64,000 nt of DNA from Imbricaverruca yamaguchii. Lineage: Eukaryota; Arthropoda; Thecostraca; Neoverrucidae. Each line of letters opens with the position of its first letter. The stretch's first letter is position 1. The translations under genes and the position numbers were made by a program. The stretch covers positions 62,001 through 126,000 of the forward strand of contig JAOTOL010001503.1 in NCBI GenBank assembly GCA_034440575.1, read 5' to 3'. The notes under the pieces were generated by a model that was not told the DNA's origin, did no database searches, and saw nothing but the letters and a program-made list of their open reading frames with translations. Positions 24,848-36,285 of this stretch are shown here, piece after piece.

Positions 24848-25461
24848 CTACGATGCCACTAATTATGAATTTGGAGGAATTATGCTAATTATTATTATTG
24901 CTATTATTATTAGTATTATTCGAAGTGACGAAACAGGTAACAGGTATATCGGTATACACATACATCGCTACAGGTATATACAGGCATATCGTTCAGCATA
25001 GCAACAGTGAAGAGTGAATGTTGGCATGGCATAAAGTGCCTGATGGAAAAACGTAGTTTTTCATTTAGCTGCATAGGTAAGTAGCGCGATCAACTGTTTG
25101 TTGATGCATAATTACATCCACCCTTACATACCTTTTTCGCGAAGAAACTTCGCATGTCCATCTTCAGAGCCTCTAGCACAACCAGAGGTACAGGATGGTG
25201 AAGCATTTGGTCATGGAATAGTTTTTTGTTTTGTTTTGTAAAACACGATTTCTGGAAATGAAGAGGAACCCTTAGGATATCTGCCAGCATCCGCCACCTT
25301 ATGTTATTATTACATTTATACAACACAAATAAAAATGGCATTGGGTGGGGTAGACAGTTGCTCAATGGTGAGTAAAACTGTATGTATAAAACAAATATCT
25401 GAAGCTAGATTAGTCAAATTGCTTGATGCTCCCTCATGTGTTAGGAAAGTGGTGACTGGTG
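24848..25461. other. No gene recognised
   Basis: Low-complexity ATT-rich text at 24888-24920 and repeated CAGGTATA words at 24945-24990. No gene seen. Confidence 0.5.
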
Positions 25462-25790
25462 CAGTGGCGACGCCACGGATTTTGCCCAAGAGGGGCAAAT
25501 TGCCCGGACGAGTGTCGTCAACCGGGGGAGGGCGCGGTAGGAGAAAAAGCCAAACTAGTGACTGGGGCCGCACATATATCGTTATGTGCGGTTTTTTGTT
25601 TGTTATTATCGCCTTCCGGTTAGGCCGTGTGAGTGTAAAACACCTTCTGGTAGCCGAAATTTTGCCTTCCGGTAGCCGGAAATTACCCTTCCGGCTAGAG
25701 TTTTTTTTCGCTTTTTTCATACCATGTGGGAGGGGGATGGTAGATGCCATTTCCAGCTAAGTATTACGTAGCTGATGGGATTTCAGGTTT
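25462..25790. mobile_element. hAT-like MITE, longer relative of the 47.64-kb copy
   Basis: The left end CAGTGGCGACGCCACGG, then a GTCGTCAACCGGGG block, and near 25752 a CCAGCTAAGTATTACGTAGCTG block all have counterparts in the same order at 47642-47760. About 200 extra bp separate the last two blocks here. The right end is not recognised. Confidence 0.6.
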
Positions 25791-26377
25791 CAAGAGAGAT
25801 GACATGACCTCCCCGGTTAAAATTGACATGTGTGTGTTTTTTTTTAATGAAACGACTGGAATTCGGTGAAAAGCAACGTGAACTTGCCTCAAATATGGAA
25901 CCCGCATTACACACAAAAGTTGTGGAATGTAGGTGTTGTGAAAGGAATCATCACCCAAATGAGTACAAAATGCATACCAGCACCAGGACATAACAACTTT
26001 GTCACCCATTTGTCAGAGGTGGCCCCTCATGTCCGAGGAAGTTCATCCTCTCATGGCATTGGAAGAAGGATGTTAGCTAGATACACCTATTGGTAAACTC
26101 ATCATTTATCAAGTTTAGAACAGGGTCCATATTCATCCATAGATTGTTGATAAAGCAGAACTTTTCTACTTCACCAACAAAAGATGTCTGCTGGTCTAGC
26201 ACGTGCCATTCTATAGACCAAAGTTAAAGATGGAAAGTAGGCAGTGGCACATTGGTGCACATGTCTGAGGAATATCTAAGGTCCCAATTCACATTTCCTG
26301 GATCTGCAACTAGACGTATTTATTGCTAAGATCACAATAGTACAAATATGAACAATCCTCATTCACACAGACCATGG
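25791..26377. other. No gene recognised
   Basis: Nothing recognised apart from a T run at 25838-25846. Confidence 0.5.
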
Positions 26378-26625
26378 CATAGGCGTAGGAACAGGGGGGG
26401 GGGCAGGGGGCCATGTCCCCCACTTTTCAGTCGAACAATTCCTTAATTTTGCCAAATATTTTGCTACATAGAAGTTTTATATCTCAGGAGAAAGACCAAA
26501 TCATAAGGAGCCCAAATCCGTTGAGAAATTTTATCAGGATGGTGTGGATTTCTTTTTTTTATATAATACAGGACCAAAGTTTTCTTCGCCCTCCCCTCAC
26601 TTTTCGGCACATTGCTACGCCCATG
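26378..26625. mobile_element. Small element with CATAGGCGTAG-type ends
   Basis: Left end CATAGGCGTAGGAAC at 26378; right end GCTACGCCCATG at 26614-26625, the imperfect reverse complement. It contains the ~130-bp block shared with 23996-24125. A second matching right end (CCGGTTCCTACGCCTATG) lies at 28212-28229, so the true partner is uncertain. The 8-bp flanks do not match for either choice. Confidence 0.5.
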
Positions 26626-26741
26626 GTCACCAAGGGAGTAAGTGGCAGATGGGTCGTGACCTCACCACTCGTCCCAATCATGACAATAACCATGTCTTCT
26701 CCCGGCCTGAAACGCGAGGCAAGGTAAAAGATACTCTTTCA

Positions 26742-27170
26742 CAGTGCTGGGCATCGGGGAATTATACTTCGCGATTCCGCGATCGCAGACTACCAAAAAT
26801 CGATCGCAGAAATGTATTAAATTTGAATAAATTCCGCGATCGCGATCGCGGATTTTTTCCTCCTTAAATTCCGCAATTTTTAGTCCGCGATCCAAAATGT
26901 AAAGCTAGAAAAGACAAATATTGTCCCGCGCTACCGCTTTACCACTTATTGACTTCATTTCTTTGAAGAAATGCGCGAATAAGCGGTAAAACTTCGCTGG
27001 GGTGCTTTTGGGTGCTGAAAAACTTCGCTAGCGATTACCGATGGCGGAATTAACGATCGCGGAATTTTAATTGAAAATTAAATCAATATTCCGCGATCGC
27101 GGAACGCCAAATTTTCGATAGCGGAATACCAATCGCGGACCACCTATTTTCGATCGCGTGCCCAGCACTG
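26742..27170. mobile_element. hAT-type MITE rich in GCGATCGC palindromes
   Basis: Terminal repeats CAGTGCTGGGCA and TGCCCAGCACTG bound a 429-bp non-coding element. The 8 bp outside the ends are CTCTTTCA and ATCTTTCA (7 of 8 identical), the target-duplication length of hAT transposons. The interior carries at least six CGCGATCG or GCGATCGC words on both flanks of its centre, making it highly self-complementary. Confidence 0.85.
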
Positions 27171-27288
27171 ATCTTTCATGACAAATGGCAAATATGGTAT
27201 CAAGGGTCATCGTTAGAATTAGCATTCATATTATCTTATCATTGACAACTTCAAATAGCCATGCATACATTAATTACCAGTTGTTTCC

Positions 27289-27442
27289 CACTGGCGGATC
27301 CAGGACGGATATTTTTATCGGTTTGGGGGAGTGGGGGGGGGGGCATTTCCGGAAAAATCGCGAAAAACATGGTTTTTACGAAATGTCGGCCATTTTGGTT
27401 TTGGCGGGCATTTGCCCCTAATGCCCCCTGGATCCGCCAGTG
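27289..27442. mobile_element. 154-bp hAT-type MITE
   Basis: Ends CACTGGCGGATCCAGG and CCTGGATCCGCCAGTG are perfect inverted repeats. Flanking octamers TTGTTTCC and TTACTTCC agree at 6 of 8 positions. The interior has a G10 run and no coding potential. Confidence 0.8.
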
Positions 27443-27622
27443 TTACTTCCACTATTGAGTCAAGAAACCTGCATCCAGCATCAGTTTGGGGCGGGCGGCT
27501 TGGGCCAAGGTGCCTTCACACACATTTATAAATCGGGTTTGGGCTAGTTGTCAGAAATGTCTCTTGTGCGCCAAATCAAGCTAGCAATAGACGTAAATGA
27601 CTAAACTGCTAGTATGTAACAT

Positions 27623-28004
27623 GGCTGCGGAGTCGATGGGTTTCTGGGCGTCTCCGACTCCGACCCCCCGGAGTCGACTCCGACTCCGGGATCGACTCCG
27701 ACTTGGCCAGTAAAATCACAAACTCATAAATACAACAGACCGAACTTAATTTTCTGCATCAATAATTGAATGCAATGCCGGCGACGGATAAATGCTCTGC
27801 CGGCTTTTTCTCGCGCAGGAAGACGCGGGAAAACGTGCTTATAGCAACGGTTGATCCTCCGTTTCTGGAGATGTTGCTAGTACGCTCGAATTAACATAGG
27901 TTTGCACCGGAAAACGGCGAACATTGGTTAGCAAGCTAATGTCACCAGCCCGTGTCAGGCGGAGTCGGAGTCGGCATAATTTTGTCGACTCCGACTCCGC
28001 AGCC
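27623..28004. mobile_element. Small inverted-repeat element with GAGTCG-rich ends
   Basis: GGCTGCGGAGTCG at 27623-27635 and its exact reverse complement at 27992-28004 bound 382 bp. Extra GACTCCGACTCC words lie just inside both ends. I could not identify a target duplication. Confidence 0.65.
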
Positions 28005-28141
28005 CCGGTCTGTAAATAAAAGGCACGCCATGTGTACCAGTCATCTATATGATTGTTTTAATGGTTTCTCTCATGGTTCTGATAATTACTTTACATCACG
28101 TTGTTTTCTTATTTATCTTTGGTAGTTATTGCTCAAAAAGT

Positions 28142-28229
28142 GGTGGGGCCAGTTAATATTGCTGGCCCCACCAGGTCAAAAAGTGGTGGGGCCATGGCCC
28201 CAGCGGCCCCACCGGTTCCTACGCCTATG
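28142..28229. mobile_element. Element end with GGTGGGGCCAG hairpin
   Basis: A perfect 11-bp stem GGTGGGGCCAG / CTGGCCCCACC (28142-28152 and 28162-28172) is followed by two more GGGGCC-rich copies and the terminal CCGGTTCCTACGCCTATG. This is probably the right end of a small hAT-like element. Confidence 0.55.
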
Positions 28230-28799
28230 TAAGACATGTACCTAATGGGCGAAGCTATGATTTTCTTAATCCTATTACGATAGGGCTCTTTTTGTTCTAA
28301 GTCTATAAGGGGCGGTTCCCCCTAGGGTTTCAGAATATACTGGCGGATTAGAAAACCTAGTACCTAAAGCAAATTTTACTGGTCTACTTTACGCACTTTG
28401 ATCAAAATTTCAACATTTTTGTAAGGAAAAAGAACGCAATGCTTCGGAACGCTATTTGCTTAATTATTCGTCATTAGGAAAATCCTCTGACACCATCACT
28501 GCGCATGACTTAATATATTCGTTTGTATTCACTCCCCCCTCTCCGTGACCCACCCATGGTAGTGTCGCAATCGCCACGACATTTGTTGTAGTGGCTTGAA
28601 GAGGGTATGCCCTGAATGCCTCTCGTCATCTCTTGGATCCGTCATCGGCAAAATATTCTGGCGTCGCTATAGCCTCTCATTTTCATTTTCATTTTATTAT
28701 GGTGAACACTTCGGCTTCCTCAGGCCATTTCGTGCTGTGAAGAGAGAGAAGAAGAAGAAATATGTGATGGAAGTCAATTTATAAGTCCTGAAGCAAGTT
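28230..28799. other. No gene recognised
   Basis: Nothing recognised in this stretch. Confidence 0.5.
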
Positions 28800-29830
28800 A
28801 GTTTTCATAAGAATATTGACAAGTAGATTGATGAGAAAATGGTGTTATTTCCTAATAGCGTGGGCAAAGAAAATGAGATGTAGTGTGCACGACAGTAGTT
28901 TGTAAGTATTTTTCGATGGTCATGGTAGTGTTGACAGAGTAGAAGAATATGTGAAACTGTAAGGTGAGTGTTGCATGATGGGCATGAACGTCGTGGTGAA
29001 GCAGTGTAAATATATCGATGGGTGAGAAAGGTTGATCGATGCGGAGCCACGATATAACTTTTCTTCTAATCTGTTTTTATATGATGTGGGCCAGTTATCG
29101 ATGACAGGTTTGGGAGACGTAATTGTATGTGGGTTGCAGTTTCAGACAATTGCTGGTTAAAAAAATGTCGGATGCTCTGTTTTGTCGTTGGTTTACTGGC
29201 TTCAAAATGTTGTGGAATTTCTGTGATGTTTTGAAGTCGTAATGCTGATTTTTCTAGTTGGTCTGCTTTGTCGTTCCCTGGGATGCCGTAGTGACTGGGC
29301 ACCCACAGGAATGGGACCATGATGCCCATCAAATGAAGTGTTTCTAGTGTGTTTATAATCATAATCAGTCTTTTTGTAATCATACGTTTGAAAGGTTTTC
29401 CTAGACAACTGGTGAGTGCGATGGGTCGAAAATTGTTGGATTTGCTGTGATTTTTGCCGGGTTTTGGTATAGGAATGATGAGCCTTGTCGGGGCCTACAT
29501 AAATATTACCGGCGGCGGAAATTCCCGTATCCAGTAGTGCAAGTTCAAAAGGAATGTCATATGTTTCAGTGTTTTCAGAATGAAATCGTGCCAAATCTGT
29601 GTGGGGAGTGTGTTCTGGATTTTGTAAGAATTCCAATCTGCAATTGTTTTCTGAGCTATTATGGTGTCCGCTAATGTGTTTACTATTGTTTGTGGATCTG
29701 TAATTTTGGTGTTTTTGATTTTGACGGCCGGCAGTGACTTAAATGGGATGCGTTCAGAAAACCGGCGGATCAATTTCCAGATTTGGCTTAAAGGTGTTTG
29801 AAAGGTGAGCTGTTGTAAATGTGAAGTTCA
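28800..29830 (-). pseudogene. I-group LINE ORF2 with the RT core deleted
   Basis: Reading leftward: SERIPFKSLPAVKIKNTK (29773 on), the RT entry IPKPGKNHSKSNNFRPIALT (~29450-29400), then after FKRMITKRLI the frame passes directly to an RNase H block FLWVPSHYGIPGNDKAD (~29310) and a C-terminal cysteine/histidine block CPSCNTHLTVSHILLLC (~28960). In a complete element several hundred codons of RT fingers and palm, including the catalytic aspartates, lie between these pieces. The WVPSH-GN-AD motif shows an RNase H-bearing I-type ORF2. Several frameshifts are also present. Confidence 0.75.
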
Positions 29831-30047
29831 TGATCGGCGCCTGGCACCGCGAATGATACGGCGGGTTCGGGCTCCTGCATGGTTACGGTGGAGTACATTG
29901 TGTGAATCGGGATGTCTGAGATATTTTCGAAATGGTATTTTCCTTCCGCTTTCCGCCTGGGCTACTTAGCCACCTTAACCACTCGGATGTGACCGTCATG
30001 GGTGTATAGTGATGTGACAGCATATTCTGGGAACCCTCTGGGCAAAT

Positions 30048-30139
<92 letters not shown>

Positions 30140-30599
30140 TTGTGTGTGTTTGTGTGCAGGGGTGTCGATTTTCCAAAAAAAGCATTGGGAAGGCAGGATA
30201 CAATTTTTAGTTGGGTGCCAACGCCGCCAACTAAACATTCTTCGGATTTCGCCCACTATATTTTCGGACCTCAGAAATTCTGAGTTTTTATTCGATGATG
30301 TGAATGTTCATGTTTATTCAGCTTACTCACGAACGAGGAAAATCGTCCAATAACTGGTGAAGTCACATAATTAAAAGAGCAGTGCACAATACATGTCAAC
30401 ATAACTACTATGAGTAAGAGCATGCGACTGCAGTTTCATAGTGGGCTCGGATCTATCGTCACCGTCACCGTCACCCCCATCCCCCTTACTCCACACACCA
30501 AAAAGTGCACACCGGCTTAAATAAAAATGTTTCAGCGATTAGATGCAGGCTAAAACACACCGCCTTTGATGGAGTATCGGAGCACAGCAAACCTGAACT
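29831..30599. other. No gene; contains the (TG)n tract
   Basis: Apart from the (TG)n tract at 30050-30137 nothing is recognised. The open frames through the tract are repeat artefacts. Confidence 0.6.
30050..30137. repeat. (TG)n microsatellite, ~44 units
   Basis: An uninterrupted TG run of 88 bases, followed by interrupted GT repeats to about 30156. Confidence 0.97.
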
Positions 30600-30699
30600 G
30601 TGATGACAATCGGTGAAAGCATTTCCTTGCCGCCTAACTTTAGGGAGGGGCGAAACCAAAGTTGTGATTGGGCGAGTGCAGGGTCGGGGATGATATTTT

Positions 30700-33401
30700 C
30701 ATTCACACATGTGATATCAGAATATCACTTTGCAGTTTCCAGTGAATCTGGAGCACTTTACCACCGGGCAATTGGTTTATGTGGACCGATATGTGGGGTG
30801 TTCGGGAAGCTGGCGCAGCTGGCATGCATAGTGCATCCCAAGCAGTTCGCGACGCAAAGCAAGACTAGGCTCATTAGCTTCCGCCAGAAGACTCACTGCC
30901 GATGACGTACGAAATGCACCGGTAACAATACGCAGCGAAGCGTGATGAATGGAGTCTAGCGTTCGTTTGGCTGTTGCACATGCACCGTCATACACAATAA
31001 ACGCATAGTCAAGCTTAGACCGGATTAGAGATCGATATAGAAGCAGCAGCGTGAGTCTGTCGGCACCATATGGTGTACGTGAAGCCACCTTAATAATATT
31101 CAGAGTTTTAAAACACTTGTCACGGAGCATTTTAAAGTGGCCCCGATATGTTAGACGAGAGTCAAGGAGAACACCAAGAAATTTAACCACAGGTCTCGTA
31201 GGAATGTGTGACTGATACAGCCTGATATCCATGTTTCGACAGCATTGACGCCGACAGAAATGAGTGGCCACAGTCTTGCCTGTTGAAAATCGGAAACCAC
31301 TCACGTTTGCCCATCGCCCCAGGCGGGAGACAGCAAGTTGTAGCTGCCTTTGTATGGCCAGTGCTGAGGTGCTCGAAGTCCAAATGGCGAAGTCGTCGGC
31401 AAAAAGCGAGCTACAGATAGACGGCGGCAACGTACTGCCGATGTCGTTGATGAGGATGGCAAACAGGGGCACGCTAAAGCACGCCGCCCTGCGGCAACCC
31501 ATTGACCTGCCGAAACCATTCTGAAAAATGGTTGCCGATGCGGACTCTGAACCGGCGATCTTTTAAGTAATTTTGAGGGAAGAAAGCAAGCGGGCCACGG
31601 AGGCCGCATTCGTGTATCTTTATAAGCGTGCCATGACACCATGCCGTATCGAACGCGCCCTCAATGTCAAAGAACAAAGCTCCAACATGTCGCTTCTTAA
31701 TCAAAGCAGCACGAATGTCGGTGCCAAGTGTGATAGTCTATCATACCACGATTCTTCCCAAAAGCACTCTGCGAATTTGCTAAAATCTTTCTATCTTCCA
31801 GGTACCATGAGAAACGAGCATTCACCATTCTCTTCATTAGTTTAAACAGTGAGGATGTCAACGAAATCGGGCGATAGTGGAGTGGATCATGCCCATCCTT
31901 CCCTGGTTTCAGAAGAGGAATGATAGTTTCCTCTTTCCATGCTTCGGGAAAGTTTTCTCTTTCCCACAGTAAGTTGAAGGCCGATAATGAAACGACTTGG
32001 GCACATGGTAGCAAATGACGCAATATTTCGTTATGAATTATATCTGGACCCTCCGACACATCCCGTAACGAAAGTACTGCAGAGGCTAGGTTTGCATTCG
32101 TGAATGGGTCGTTGTAGGCAAGCCGTTCTGATGTATAGAAGTCAAGTCTTACTTTTTCACTCTGGGAGCGATGACGCTGGAAATCTGCGTTATCATTTCC
32201 GTATCTACTGAGTTTGTATAACGCGCGGCCAAGTTCACTCGCTACTTCGTTTGGGTACATAATGTGACGTCCTGTAACTTGTAGGACAGGTAGCGGAGCG
32301 GAGCAGAATTTCCCCGATATGCGTTCTATCCGAGACCACACCTCCGTTGAGGACGTGGATGAGCTGAGGCCTCCGGCATAGTTCTGCCAAGATTTTCGTT
32401 TCGCCTCCTTCACGGTCCTACGAGCATAAGCTCTGGCTTTCATGAATGCGATCATGTTGACCGTTGAGCTTTGGCGGTCAAACACTCGGAAGGCTCGTTT
32501 CCGGGCACGGATCGCATCCCGGCACTCAGGGGTCCACCACGGGACTGGGGCACGACGGGGAGTCCCAGAGGTCATTGGAACACACGTAGTAGCTGCCTCG
32601 AGGACTGCCGCTGTAAAAGTAGCCACTGAAGGTGGGGTTTCATGGTGAGAAGTAAACCTTTCCTCCATTTTGGCCTCAAATTCCCACAGTCTGCTTTTCG
32701 GAGGTTCCACCTCCGAGGCCTCATGCCAAGCACAGCTCCAGTGCGGTAGTTTAACCACACAGGGAAGTGGCCGCTTCCCAGCGGGTCGTTGTCGACAGAC
32801 CAGGTAAAATGTTCGGCTAGTTGCGTGGAACAGAGGCTCAAATCTAAAACCGATGTGCTCCCTGTATGTGCCGTGGGCGTAAAATGCGTGGGCGAGCCTG
32901 TATTTAAAAGGAATAGCGACTCGGCGTGGATAAAACGTTCCAGTAGTATTCCGTGAACATTGGTCGCGTTGCAGCCCCATGCTGTGTGATGACAGTTAAA
33001 ATCCCCTATGAGTAAGACCGGCGTAGGAAGCTCAGACAGCAAAAGCAAAAGCTCTGAAGAGGGGAGAGAAAGCCCAGGTGGCAGATACAATGAACAAATG
33101 GTTACTGGGCGATCGCTGAATATCACACGGGTAGCAACTGCCTGGAGCCATGTGCACAATGTGACCCGATGCGCGGGTACGCTATGGTGCACCGCCAGCA
33201 TGGTTCCACCATGTGACACTGTGGCAGCTGGTATGTCTTTGCGGAAGACTGAATAGCCATTCAGCGATCAGTACGCTCCAGGTGACAGTTTAGTTTCTTG
33301 TAGGCAGGCAACGGCGGGATTTCGCTGAGATAAAACAGCCTGAAGATCGGTAAAATTGGCTCTAAAACCACGCATTTTCCAATGTAAAACTAAAGAGGTC
33401 A
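30700..33401 (-). pseudogene. LINE ORF2 (AP endonuclease + RT)
   Basis: The probable start is at about 33401, MTSLVLHWKMRGFRANF. Endonuclease blocks: AVACLQETKL, then an in-frame TGA, SHGGTMLAVHHSVP, LLIGDFNCHHTAWG and a DHFPV-like SGHFPVWLNY. After a frameshift near 32.6 kb the RT follows: PWWTPECRDAIRARKRAF, FPEAWKEETIIPLLKPGKDG, YRPISLTSSLFKLMKRM, LFFDIEGAFDTAW, GLPQGGVL, and the catalytic box LFADDFAIWTS near 31.4 kb, then VVKFLGVLLDSRLTYRGH and LDSIHHASLRIVTGAF. At least three frameshifts or stops separate the blocks. C-terminal conserved text fades at about 30.7 kb. Confidence 0.85.
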
Positions 33402-33699
33402 TTCCGGTGGTTGACTAGGGATGTCTAGATTAGTACGTGTGTGCTTTTGTGTGTAAAATCAACTTCAGTGTTTGCAGTCTACTTTCTGCTTCGGTTGGCT
33501 GCCCGGGTGTGCACCGAGCGACGATATCCTCGGGCGTGACCGCGGCGTAACTCCCTCAGGGGGTGACGCCGTCCATGGCAGTACGCGCCTCTCGGCGCGC
33601 ACTAGCTCGCCAGAATCGGTACTCAACCGAGGCGGTGGTGGTGTCGGACCCATCTCTGGCCTCTGTGGTGCAGAAGGACCGGACGGGCCCTCTACTCGC

Positions 33700-35267
33700 C
33701 TACGTGGCGAGGGTGAGGGAAGCGGCGACGGCGGAGGTGTACCGCTGGGTGTTGGCCCCAGACTCTGGGCCCGAGGGGACATATGGATGTCGGACCATGC
33801 GCCCCCGGGCCCCCAAGTTCGGAACTCTGGGGCGTACTTCGACGCCTCGGATGCCCGGCACAGCCACCAGGGGATGCCTAGAAGTCTGGGGAGAAGAGCG
33901 AGTGATAGAAGGGCTTGTTGTAGTGGTCATGGTGTTGGAGACGGGGCATGTGTAGGCAGATGGTAAGGACTTGGGTACGCTGGATGGTGCTGTGGTTTCT
34001 TGGGATGTGGAATCGGAGGCGGACGCGAGAATGGAGTGAGTTGAGAAAGGTTGGGCATTGCTGGATGGAAGGACTGAAGATGTGGGCGGCGAGGGCTTGT
34101 TAGGGCGTTTCCTCCGCTGTGACACCTGCCATGTTTCCCCCTCCTCTTCGTTGGGCAAGGTGGTGTGTGGGGGAACACTCAGGGGCGCCGGCGTCTCCGC
34201 GGTGTGGTGGAAACCTGCTCCTTCTGTCGTCTGAAAACTCCGGGCGACGGTGATGGGATGTCCTCCGTTTCCACTGGATGGGGTGTTGGCGTTTGCTTTA
34301 CTTGTGGGGGACATGTACACCGAAGTTACGAAGTAGAATGCTGAGCTGCTCGATGAGGTCACCTGTGTTTAGGGTGTCAGTGTACTGTGGAGACAGCATA
34401 TAATTTTTTTTTAACTTTTGCTGCTAAGATACTATTGGTGCGACGTTTCATAAATTTCTCTTGACTTTCGGAATTTGATTTTCTGGGTGTGCTTTATGCA
34501 TATAATCTTCTTCTCCTTCATGTAGCTTGGGCAGTTCGGTCAAACGAAGTGTGTGGATCTTGTCCTCTGCCGCAGTTCGTACAGAAGGCCATCTCGGAGT
34601 TGCAAGTTTCACTGGTATGGTCGTAGAAAGAACATCTTCCACACACAGGGCGATTTCAGCAGTACTGGTTGGTATGACCAAACCTCTGACATTTAAAGCA
34701 CCTCATTGGGTTCGGAAGAAAAGTGTGTACCTTTACACGGATACAACCTACCCGAATTTCGCTGGGATGATCTGTAGCGTTAAAGGTCAAAATGACATTG
34801 TTGGTTGGAATCATGTCCGCACCTCTCCTCACCTTCATCTTTCTCGCCCCGGTCACCCCATACTCAAACAGTCTGTCAACGATCTCTTCCTCCGGCACAT
34901 TTCTCAGGTCGAAACAGTTAATCACGCCTCTTGAGGTATTCTTTGTTTTGTGTGGCTCTACGATGATTCGTATGGCTTCGTCGACTGTTCCGTCACCTTT
35001 TCTAGCACTGTATACGAACTCCGAAACCTTTAATGCACTCTCCGCTTCTCCTGTCAGAGCGAATTCCACCTCCAAGGAACCGTTTCTCAACTTCTCACAT
35101 CGAAAAACCTTACCGAATCGGTCACACCCATCGCGTCGCTGAAAGGGTAACAACGAGGCAAGGGACTTAGTCTGTCCTCTGAAAATGAGAATACGGGAAC
35201 CACAAGAACCATTGGTCTGGCCCCTACGGGAGGGGCCAGGAGGGATTTCTTTGTTAGTGGATGCCAT
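33700..35267 (-). pseudogene. LINE ORF1 (gag-like, CCHC zinc knuckles)
   Basis: The likely start is the methionine at about 35267 (MASTNKEIPP). The middle part carries GVINCFDLRNVPEEEIVDRL. The first knuckle CFKCQRFGHTNQYC (C-x2-C-x4-H-x4-C) is followed immediately by an in-frame TGA (near 34654). The same frame then continues with a second knuckle CGRCSFYDHTSETC and a third cysteine pair CTNC. A proline- and serine-rich tail follows in shifted frames to about 33.7 kb. This is the usual architecture of Jockey/I-group ORF1, a nucleic-acid-binding protein that packages LINE RNA. Confidence 0.75.
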
Positions 35268-35660
35268 GAAGTATGTTGCTTTTTCGGCTCCGCGAACGTC
35301 CCACCACACTGGGGCCCTACTGTGGGGGGGGGGGGCGCCTGTGCCCCAACAACGGGAGGACACCAGAAGTTCGTGGAGCTATACGGGGCAGGCGACGCCA
35401 TCATCTGGCCGGGAGAGAGAGACTCATCACCCCGACTGGAATCCAGCGCCGCCCACCCCTTGACCCCGGCCGGCCGGGCCAGCGGGCACCGGGAAGGCTC
35501 CCAGGCCCCGGCCCGAGGCGACCAGCCACTTGGCCCGCGTGAGGCCCCGCGGGCCCGCCCACCCCTCCGGAATATCAGGACCAAAGAGGTGTGTTGGTCC
35601 CCCGTCACAACTAGCACCGTGCGACGGGGGACCTCAACCTCCAGGACTCCGTGAACCCCA

Positions 35661-36039
35661 GGGGACGGGCCGAGGGGGCGCCGCTACCCAGATCAAACTG
35701 AGCTGGTGGGCAGGACCGGGGAAGTTGCCCTGCCTGCTCACAGTTGGGATAGTTGGTGTTGCAGGGTCAGGTGAAGGACATGGATGTTGGGATGAGATGG
35801 GCATTGGAATGGGAGCGTATAGACGGAAAGAAGAGGGGCTGCTGTGGTGACCCGAGGGAGCGCCATTTCCCTAGCCAGCCGTGTAATGAGGCCGGCCCCA
35901 CTGCGGGCACCACAGGGAAATTCATTGTCGAATAACACCATTAAACGTCCAAATGGAGAACACGAATAAAAATCTTGTAAAGATGATCATGCTACGGATG
36001 GGAAAAATCCAGGAAAAACCAGTTTTCTCTGACCATGAA
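35661..36039. other. No gene recognised
   Basis: Possibly the outer 5' region of the LINE. No independent feature seen. Confidence 0.4.
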
Positions 36040-36285
36040 GTCCACTATGGCGAACCAGGGCCGCGGAGCACACCGTCTACTGTGGCGGACGAGAGCCGAG
36101 GAGCACATCGTTCACTACGGGGGACCAGGGCCGTTCACTGTGGCGGGCCAGGGTCGCAGAGCACGCCGTCCACTGTGGCGGACCGGGGTCGCGGAGTACA
36201 TCTTCCACTGTGGTGGACCGGGGCTTCTGAGTACACCGTCAATTGCGGCGGATCAGGGCCATCAACAGGCCAAGTTATATCATGC
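36040..36285. repeat. ~36-bp minisatellite
   Basis: About six degenerate units of the type GTCCACTGTGGCGGACC + GGGGTCGCGGAGTAC. Open frames on the plus strand are repeat artefacts. Confidence 0.8.

Larger units (their letters stand above)
30600..35660 (-). mobile_element. Jockey/I-group LINE with ORF1 and ORF2
   Basis: A minus-strand retrotransposon of about 5 kb: a GC-rich 5' region (35.27-35.66 kb), a gag-like ORF1 with zinc knuckles (35.27 to ~33.7 kb), and ORF2 with endonuclease and RT (33.4 to ~30.7 kb). Both ORFs carry stops and frameshifts. I see no RNase H domain before the sequence becomes unrecognisable near 30.6 kb. It is distinct from the RNase H-bearing copy at 28.8-29.8 kb. Confidence 0.8.

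Noticed and set aside
26378..28229. A single 1.85-kb hAT element with target duplication
   Set aside because: The outer ends are complementary, but the flanking octamers GACCATGG and TAAGACAT do not match.
30050..30353. Valine/cysteine repeat proteins across the TG tract
   Set aside because: Microsatellite translation artefact.
33472..35850. Plus-strand GC-rich open frames
   Set aside because: They are antisense shadows of the minus-strand LINE ORF1 and its GC-rich 5' region.
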